Assembly: GCF_013277515.1 (NCBI RefSeq)
Contig: NZ_VMNB01000003.1
Coordinates: 1-64,000 of the forward strand
DNA from: Streptococcus sp. k-402
GTDB taxonomy: Bacteria; Bacillota; Bacilli; Lactobacillales; Streptococcaceae
Reading direction: 5' to 3'
Length of the DNA: 64,000 bases
In this document: positions 60,115-64,000 of the stretch, piece after piece
Numbering within the stretch: the stretch's first letter is position 1
Layout: the number at the start of each line of letters is the position of its first letter
The notes under the pieces: generated by a model
Database searches by the model: none
What the model was told of the DNA's origin: nothing
Seen by the model: only the letters and a program-made list of their open reading frames with translations
Program-made: the position numbers and the translations under genes

Positions 60115-60768
60115 ATGAACATTTTAGTTGCAGATGACGAGGAAATGATTAGAGAAGGAATTGCAGCATTTCTGACAGAAGAGGGTTATCACGTCATTAT
60201 GGCTAAGGATGGACAAGAGGCCTTGGAAAAATTTCAGGATCTCCCTATCCATCTCATGGTACTGGATTTAATGATGCCTAGGAAGAGTGGTTTTGAAGTG
60301 TTAAAAGAAATCAATCAAGAGCACGATATTCCTGTCATCGTCTTGAGTGCTCTAGGAGATGAAACTACTCAGTCACAGGTATTTGATCTCTATGCTGATG
60401 ATCATGTGACAAAGCCTTTTTCTTTGGTACTGCTTGCCAAGCGTATTAAAGCGCTTATCAGACGTTACTACGTCATAGAGGATCTTTGGCAATATCAGGA
60501 TGCAACAGTGGATTTTACCTCTTACAAAGCACATTATAAAAATGAAGAAATTGATCTCAAACCAAAGGAATTATTGGTACTAAAGTGTTTGATTCAACAT
60601 AAAAATCAAGTTTTAAGTAGAGAGCAGATATTGGAAGAAATTTCAAAAGATGTAGCTGATTTACCTTGTGATAGGGTCGTTGATGTCTATATTCGTACTC
60701 TTCGCAAAAAATTAGCTTTAGATTGCATTGTGACTGTGAAAAATGTTGGGTATAAGATTAGCTTATGA
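60115..60768 (+). CDS. rr06: OmpR-family response regulator RR06
   Basis: A 217-aa response regulator with receiver domain (acidic DDEE near 6-9, phosphoacceptor Asp in [10 protein letters not shown], about 52) and C-terminal winged helix (about 125-215; [11 protein letters not shown]). In pneumococcus RR06/HK06 controls cbpA/pspC. It overlaps the kinase gene by 4 bp, and a pspC-like gene lies 2.1 kb downstream. Confidence 0.94.
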   Translation: MNILVADDEEMIREGIAAFLTEEGYHVIMAKDGQEALEKFQDLPIHLMVLDLMMPRKSGFEVLKEINQEHDIPVIVLSALGDETTQSQVFDLYADDHVTKPFSLVLLAKRIKALIRRYYVIEDLWQYQDATVDFTSYKAHYKNEEIDLKPKELLVLKCLIQHKNQVLSREQILEEISKDVADLPCDRVVDVYIRTLRKKLALDCIVTVKNVGYKISL

Positions 60769-62108
60769 TAAAAAATCCTAAATTATTAACCAAGTCTTTT
60801 TTAAGAAGTTTTGCAATTCTAGGTGGTGTTGGTCTAGTCATTCATATAGCTATTTATTTGACCTTTCCTTTTTATTATATTCAATTGGAGGGGGAAAAGT
60901 TTAATGAGAGTGCAAGAGTGTTTACGGAGTATTTAAAGACTAAGACAGCTGATGAAATTCCAAGCTTACTCCAGTCTTATTCAAAGTCCTTGACCATATC
61001 TGCTCACCTTAAAAGAGATATCTTAGATAAGCGGCTCCCTCTTGTGCATGACTTAGATATTAAAGATGGAGAGCTATCAAATTATATCGTGATGTTAGAT
61101 ATGCCTGTTAGTACAGCAGATGGTAAACAGGTAACGGTGCAGTTTGTGCAGGGAGTGGATATCTACAAAGAAGCAAAGAATATTTTGCTTTTGTATCTCC
61201 CATATACATTTTTGGTTACAATTGCTTTTTCCTTTGTTTTTTCTTATTTTTATACGAAACGCTTGCTCAATCCTCTTTTTTACATTTCAGAAGTGACTAG
61301 TAAGATGCAAGATTTGGATGATAATATTCGTTTTGATGAAAGCAGAAAAGATGAAGTTGGTGAAGTTGGAAAGCAGATTAATGGTGTGTATGAGCACTTG
61401 TTGAAGGTTATTCATGAGTTGGAAAATCGCAATGAGCAAATTGTAAAATTGCAAAATCAAAAGGTTTCCTTTGTCCGTGGAGCATCACATGAATTAAAGA
61501 CACCTCTAGCTACTCTCAGGATTATCTTAGAAAATATGCAATACAATGTGGGGGATTATAAAGATCATCCTAAGTATCTTGAAAAGAGTATTGATAAAAT
61601 CGATCAGATGAGTTTCTTGCTAGAGGAAGTGTTGGAATCTTCTAAATTTCAAGAATGGACAGAGTGCAGTGAGATTTTAAAGGTAAATACCGTTTTGACA
61701 GATGTTTTGTCTCGATATCAGGAATTGGCATTTTCTAAAAATCTTGTGATTGATAATCAGTTGACTACTGATACAAAAGTAAGGATGAGCTTGAAGGCTT
61801 TGGATAAAGTCTTGACAAATCTTATCAGTAATGCTATCAAGTACTCAGATCAATCTGGCATTGTGACTATTTCTGAGCAAGATGGTTATCTTTCTATTAG
61901 GAATACATGTGCTCCTTTGAATCAGGAAGAGTTAGAACATTTATTTGATATTTTTTACCATTCACAAATTGTAACAGACAGAGAAACAGGATCAGGATTG
62001 GGTCTTTATATTGTTAAGAATATCTTAGAGAGTCATCGTATGTCCTATAGTTTCTTGCCTTATGAACAAGGGATGGAATTTAAAATCTGCTTGTTACCAG
62101 ATAGTTAG
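60765..62108 (+). CDS. hk06: Sensor histidine kinase HK06
   Basis: A 447-aa sensor kinase with two membrane helices (about 12-32 and 140-163), an external sensor domain of about 105 residues, a HAMP-like linker, the HisKA box [14 protein letters not shown] (about 239-252), N box [11 protein letters not shown] and G box GSGLGLYIV. The partner of RR06, translated with an overlap. The signal it senses is unknown. Confidence 0.93.
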   Translation: MIKNPKLLTKSFLRSFAILGGVGLVIHIAIYLTFPFYYIQLEGEKFNESARVFTEYLKTKTADEIPSLLQSYSKSLTISAHLKRDILDKRLPLVHDLDIKDGELSNYIVMLDMPVSTADGKQVTVQFVQGVDIYKEAKNILLLYLPYTFLVTIAFSFVFSYFYTKRLLNPLFYISEVTSKMQDLDDNIRFDESRKDEVGEVGKQINGVYEHLLKVIHELENRNEQIVKLQNQKVSFVRGASHELKTPLATLRIILENMQYNVGDYKDHPKYLEKSIDKIDQMSFLLEEVLESSKFQEWTECSEILKVNTVLTDVLSRYQELAFSKNLVIDNQLTTDTKVRMSLKALDKVLTNLISNAIKYSDQSGIVTISEQDGYLSIRNTCAPLNQEELEHLFDIFYHSQIVTDRETGSGLGLYIVKNILESHRMSYSFLPYEQGMEFKICLLPDS

Positions 62109-62182
62109 CTTTAGTAAGACTCTTTTCTTACTTGAGGATAATTTAAGGAAGCATAGTTTGAATGGTAGTGATAGAGTAAATC

Positions 62183-62217
62183 AAAGAACGGAATCAGTTT
62201 TCGTTCTTTTTCTTTTC
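62183..62217 (+). terminator. Terminator after hk06
   Basis: AAAGAACG-gaatcagtttt-CGTTCTTT followed by TTCTTTT. Confidence 0.8.
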
Positions 62218-62275
62218 CAATTCATATTGGGTTAACATAGAGATGTTACAGTAGTAGTAAAGAAAGGGGATCGTG

Positions 62276-62803
62276 ATGATAGCAATAATCATTATCTGTG
62301 TATTTTTAATTCGCTTGTTGTTCCTAAAGAAATCAATTGCAAATGAAAAACGGCTTCGTAGGGATGGTGGGCGAGAATTTGGCATTAAAAATACCAAACG
62401 TCTTACCTTGGTTCATATTGTTTTTTATCTGGCTTGTTTTATGGAAGCCCTAGTCTATCGACCGTCTTTCAATATGATGAGTGTTGCGGGTTTGGTGCTC
62501 CTGATATTCTCTATGTTGATGTTGCTACTTGTTATTCATCTGCTTGGGGATATTTGGACAGTCAAGTTGATGTTAGCACCGAATCATAAGTTTGTGGATC
62601 ATGTCTTATTTAGGACAGTAAAACATCCCAATTACTTTTTAAATATCCTTCCTGAGTTGATTGGCTTGACCTTGCTGAGTCATGCCTATATGACTTTTGT
62701 TTTAGTTTTTCCAGTTTATGCAGTTATTTTGTATCGACGAATAGCTGAAGAGGAAAAGTTATTACATGAAGTTATAATCCCAAATGGAAGCATAAAGAGA
62801 TAA
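62276..62803 (+). CDS. ICMT-like integral membrane methyltransferase family protein
   Basis: A 175-aa membrane protein with four or five helices and the pattern HKFVDHVLFRTVKHPNYF (about 109-126) near the C-terminus, followed by IAEEEKLL, the hallmark of isoprenylcysteine carboxyl methyltransferase and phospholipid N-methyltransferase relatives. AAGGGGAT precedes ATG at 62276; a GTG one codon upstream is less likely. It is conserved between hk06 and pspC in pneumococcus. Its methyl acceptor is unknown. Confidence 0.83.
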   Translation: MIAIIIICVFLIRLLFLKKSIANEKRLRRDGGREFGIKNTKRLTLVHIVFYLACFMEALVYRPSFNMMSVAGLVLLIFSMLMLLLVIHLLGDIWTVKLMLAPNHKFVDHVLFRTVKHPNYFLNILPELIGLTLLSHAYMTFVLVFPVYAVILYRRIAEEEKLLHEVIIPNGSIKR

Positions 62804-62816
62804 ATACAAGATTCAA

Positions 62817-62848
62817 TTCATATACAGTTCATATTGAAATGATATAGT
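62817..62848 (+). promoter_or_regulatory. pspC promoter with direct repeat, RR06 site candidate
   Basis: TTCATAT occurs at 62817-62823 and 62828-62834, an 11-bp period as is common for OmpR-type regulators. TATAGT (62843-62848) is the likely -10. The extended word TTCATATTG also occurs upstream of the ICMT-like gene at 62221-62229. Confidence 0.6.
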
Positions 62849-62879
62849 AGTGTTAAGAAAAATATTGGAGGAAATAATC

Positions 62880-64000
62880 ATGTTTGCATCAAAAAGTGAA
62901 AGAAAAGTACGTTATTCAATTCGTAAATTTAGTATTGGAGTAGCTAGTGTAGTAGTTGCTAGTCTGTTCTTAGGAGGAGTAGTCCATGCAGAAGTGGTTG
63001 GAGGTGGGAATAACCCCACGGTTACATCTAGTGGGCAAGATAGGTTGAAGGAATATAGACAGCAGTTGATAAAAGAATTGGAAGATACGGATCTATCTAG
63101 TGATAGAAAAGCTGACTATAGAAAACAAATTGAAGATGGGAAGGACTATTCAACATTAGCGAACGTACAAAATCAATTTTATGATGAGGCTCGGACAATA
63201 CGTGAGACTAAACGTAATGAGGCAGTTGTTCAAGCTAAGTTACTTCTATCTAAATATATGGAACATCGCTTAGACGAACTTACAAAATTGGAAAAACAAG
63301 ATAATTCTAAAATCGGGGAGATAGTAGAGGGTGTTAAAAGTATTGTCCGAAAGTATCAAAGTATGTTTGATGAAGCTTATGATGAGGCAGAAGTGGAACA
63401 GATGAGACAAAAAGGACAAAGTGAGCTAGATAAGTTGGTAGGGGACTTTAAGAATAGTTTATCAAATCAACAAAGTAAACCATCAGGAAATTCTAATTCT
63501 TCTAATGGTAGAGGTGATACGACTAAGCCTGCGAATCAAGGATTAGATTCTGATTCACCTTCTGGAAAAGAACATAATAATCCAACTCCACCAAAAGTAG
63601 AAAATCAAGGAGGAAATATAGTTTCTACTGAAAAAACTACGGAGACAAATCTTAAAGAAGCTAAAGAAACAGCTAAAACAACTTTGGATAATTATAGAAA
63701 AAGTCGTTTAACAAAATTAAATCCAGCTGCTTTTTGGTTTGGAGACCTCTTGTTGGCGTCTCAAAAGACTTTATCCGAATATAGTGCGCAATTTGATAGT
63801 GCTTCGAGTAAAGAAGAAGTGGAAGCTCTGATAGAAAAATCTAAACAGGCAATTGATGAACTGATAGCTACTCATCAAAATAGAGAAATCAGCTTAGAGC
63901 GAAATAAGGCAAAGGAAGCGGTCACTAAACATCTAACAGGTTTATTGGATGACATCAAGAAAAATTTAGAAAAAGATCATCATATCAATACTGTAGAGCT
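62880..64000 (+). CDS. pspC: PspC/CbpA-like choline-binding or anchored surface protein, 3' end outside window
   Basis: Surface protein whose first 373 codons are present and open to the right edge. It has a YSIRK-type signal peptide (VRYSIRKFSIGVASVVVASL, cleaved near HA-E at residue 37) and then long, charged helical segments: about 55-200, a low-complexity Ser/Asn/Pro-rich linker near 200-250, and a second helical block from about 255. TTGGAGG lies before the ATG. Position downstream of rr06-hk06 is that of cbpA/pspC in pneumococcus, whose products bind secretory component and factor H. The sequence after the signal peptide is unlike the alleles I remember. The C-terminal anchor is not visible. 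Confidence 0.83.
   Translation, partial: MFASKSERKVRYSIRKFSIGVASVVVASLFLGGVVHAEVVGGGNNPTVTSSGQDRLKEYRQQLIKELEDTDLSSDRKADYRKQIEDGKDYSTLANVQNQFYDEARTIRETKRNEAVVQAKLLLSKYMEHRLDELTKLEKQDNSKIGEIVEGVKSIVRKYQSMFDEAYDEAEVEQMRQKGQSELDKLVGDFKNSLSNQQSKPSGNSNSSNGRGDTTKPANQGLDSDSPSGKEHNNPTPPKVENQGGNIVSTEKTTETNLKEAKETAKTTLDNYRKSRLTKLNPAAFWFGDLLLASQKTLSEYSAQFDSASSKEEVEALIEKSKQAIDELIATHQNREISLERNKAKEAVTKHLTGLLDDIKKNLEKDHHINTVE

Noticed and set aside
63774-63781. TCCGAATA octamer inside the pspC-like gene
   Set aside because: Within coding sequence and with no gene start in range; chance match.

Overview
The window is the replication-origin region of a Streptococcus mitis-group chromosome, close to S. pneumoniae. 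The evidence is gene order (pth-mfd-divIC-tilS-hpt-ftsH-comX on one side; rlmH-tRNA-comCDE, mreCD-pcsB, comFA-comFC, cbpD, ctsR-clpC, rr06-hk06-pspC on the other), low GC, a pneumococcal BOX repeat, choline-binding protein repeats and competence boxes. Small differences from the pneumococcal proteins I remember, an unusual competence pheromone (mature CSP predicted as [17 protein letters not shown]), a one-SH3 CbpD and a divergent PspC-like protein suggest S. mitis, S. pseudopneumoniae or an unusual pneumococcus. I cannot settle the species from sequence reading alone.

Layout. 1-12 kb (minus strand): the 5' part of the competence sigma factor comX, then, reading right to left, DUF951, ychF, pth, mfd, rqcP, divIC, a 40-codon gene, a class-A beta-lactamase-like protein, tilS, hpt and ftsH. 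12-17 kb: dnaN, dnaA, oriC (two DnaA-box clusters flanking dnaA), parB and htrA, all minus. The coding strand switches near 16.9 kb, where a further perfect DnaA box lies. 17-20.2 kb: rlmH, tRNA-Arg, the comCDE quorum-sensing operon, tRNA-Glu and tRNA-Asn. 20.2-32 kb: tetR/yhgE divergent pair, yfhO, a YkpA-type ABC-F ATPase, trpS, guaB, recF and yaaA. 32-44 kb: two M16 peptidase-like genes, rodZ, pgsA, the ECF energising module ecfA1-ecfA2-ecfT, mreC, mreD, pcsB, rpsB, tsf. 43.6-53.5 kb: cysK, a decayed fragment, yigZ, comFA-comFC, hpf, gdpP-type phosphodiesterase, rplI, replicative helicase, veg, cbpD. 53.6-56.6 kb: a TPP riboswitch and a four-gene thiamine or thiamine-precursor uptake operon. 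56.6-64 kb: ctsR-clpC, a BOX element with an unexplained spacer, rr06-hk06, an ICMT-like membrane protein and the 5' part of a pspC/cbpA-like surface protein.

How the parts work together. Competence links the window: ComC pheromone is sensed by ComD/ComE, ComE boxes precede comC and comX, and ComX boxes precede comFA (DNA uptake) and cbpD (fratricide). HtrA, next door and preceded by a CiaR-type repeat, belongs to a regulon known to damp competence. Initiation and segregation form a second theme: DnaA, DnaN, the helicase, ParB and three parS-like palindromes at 3.2, 25.2 and 36.4 kb. A third is cell-wall growth: DivIC, RodZ, MreC/D and PcsB, with a WalR box before pcsB.

The most unusual observations are the CSP sequence, the loss of the ATG start of cbpD (an ATT follows the ribosome-binding site), a ComX box so close to the comFA ATG that the transcript may be leaderless, and the divergent pspC allele. 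I did not find an entirely new multi-gene system. All coordinates come from reading the sequence by eye; no alignment or folding program was run.
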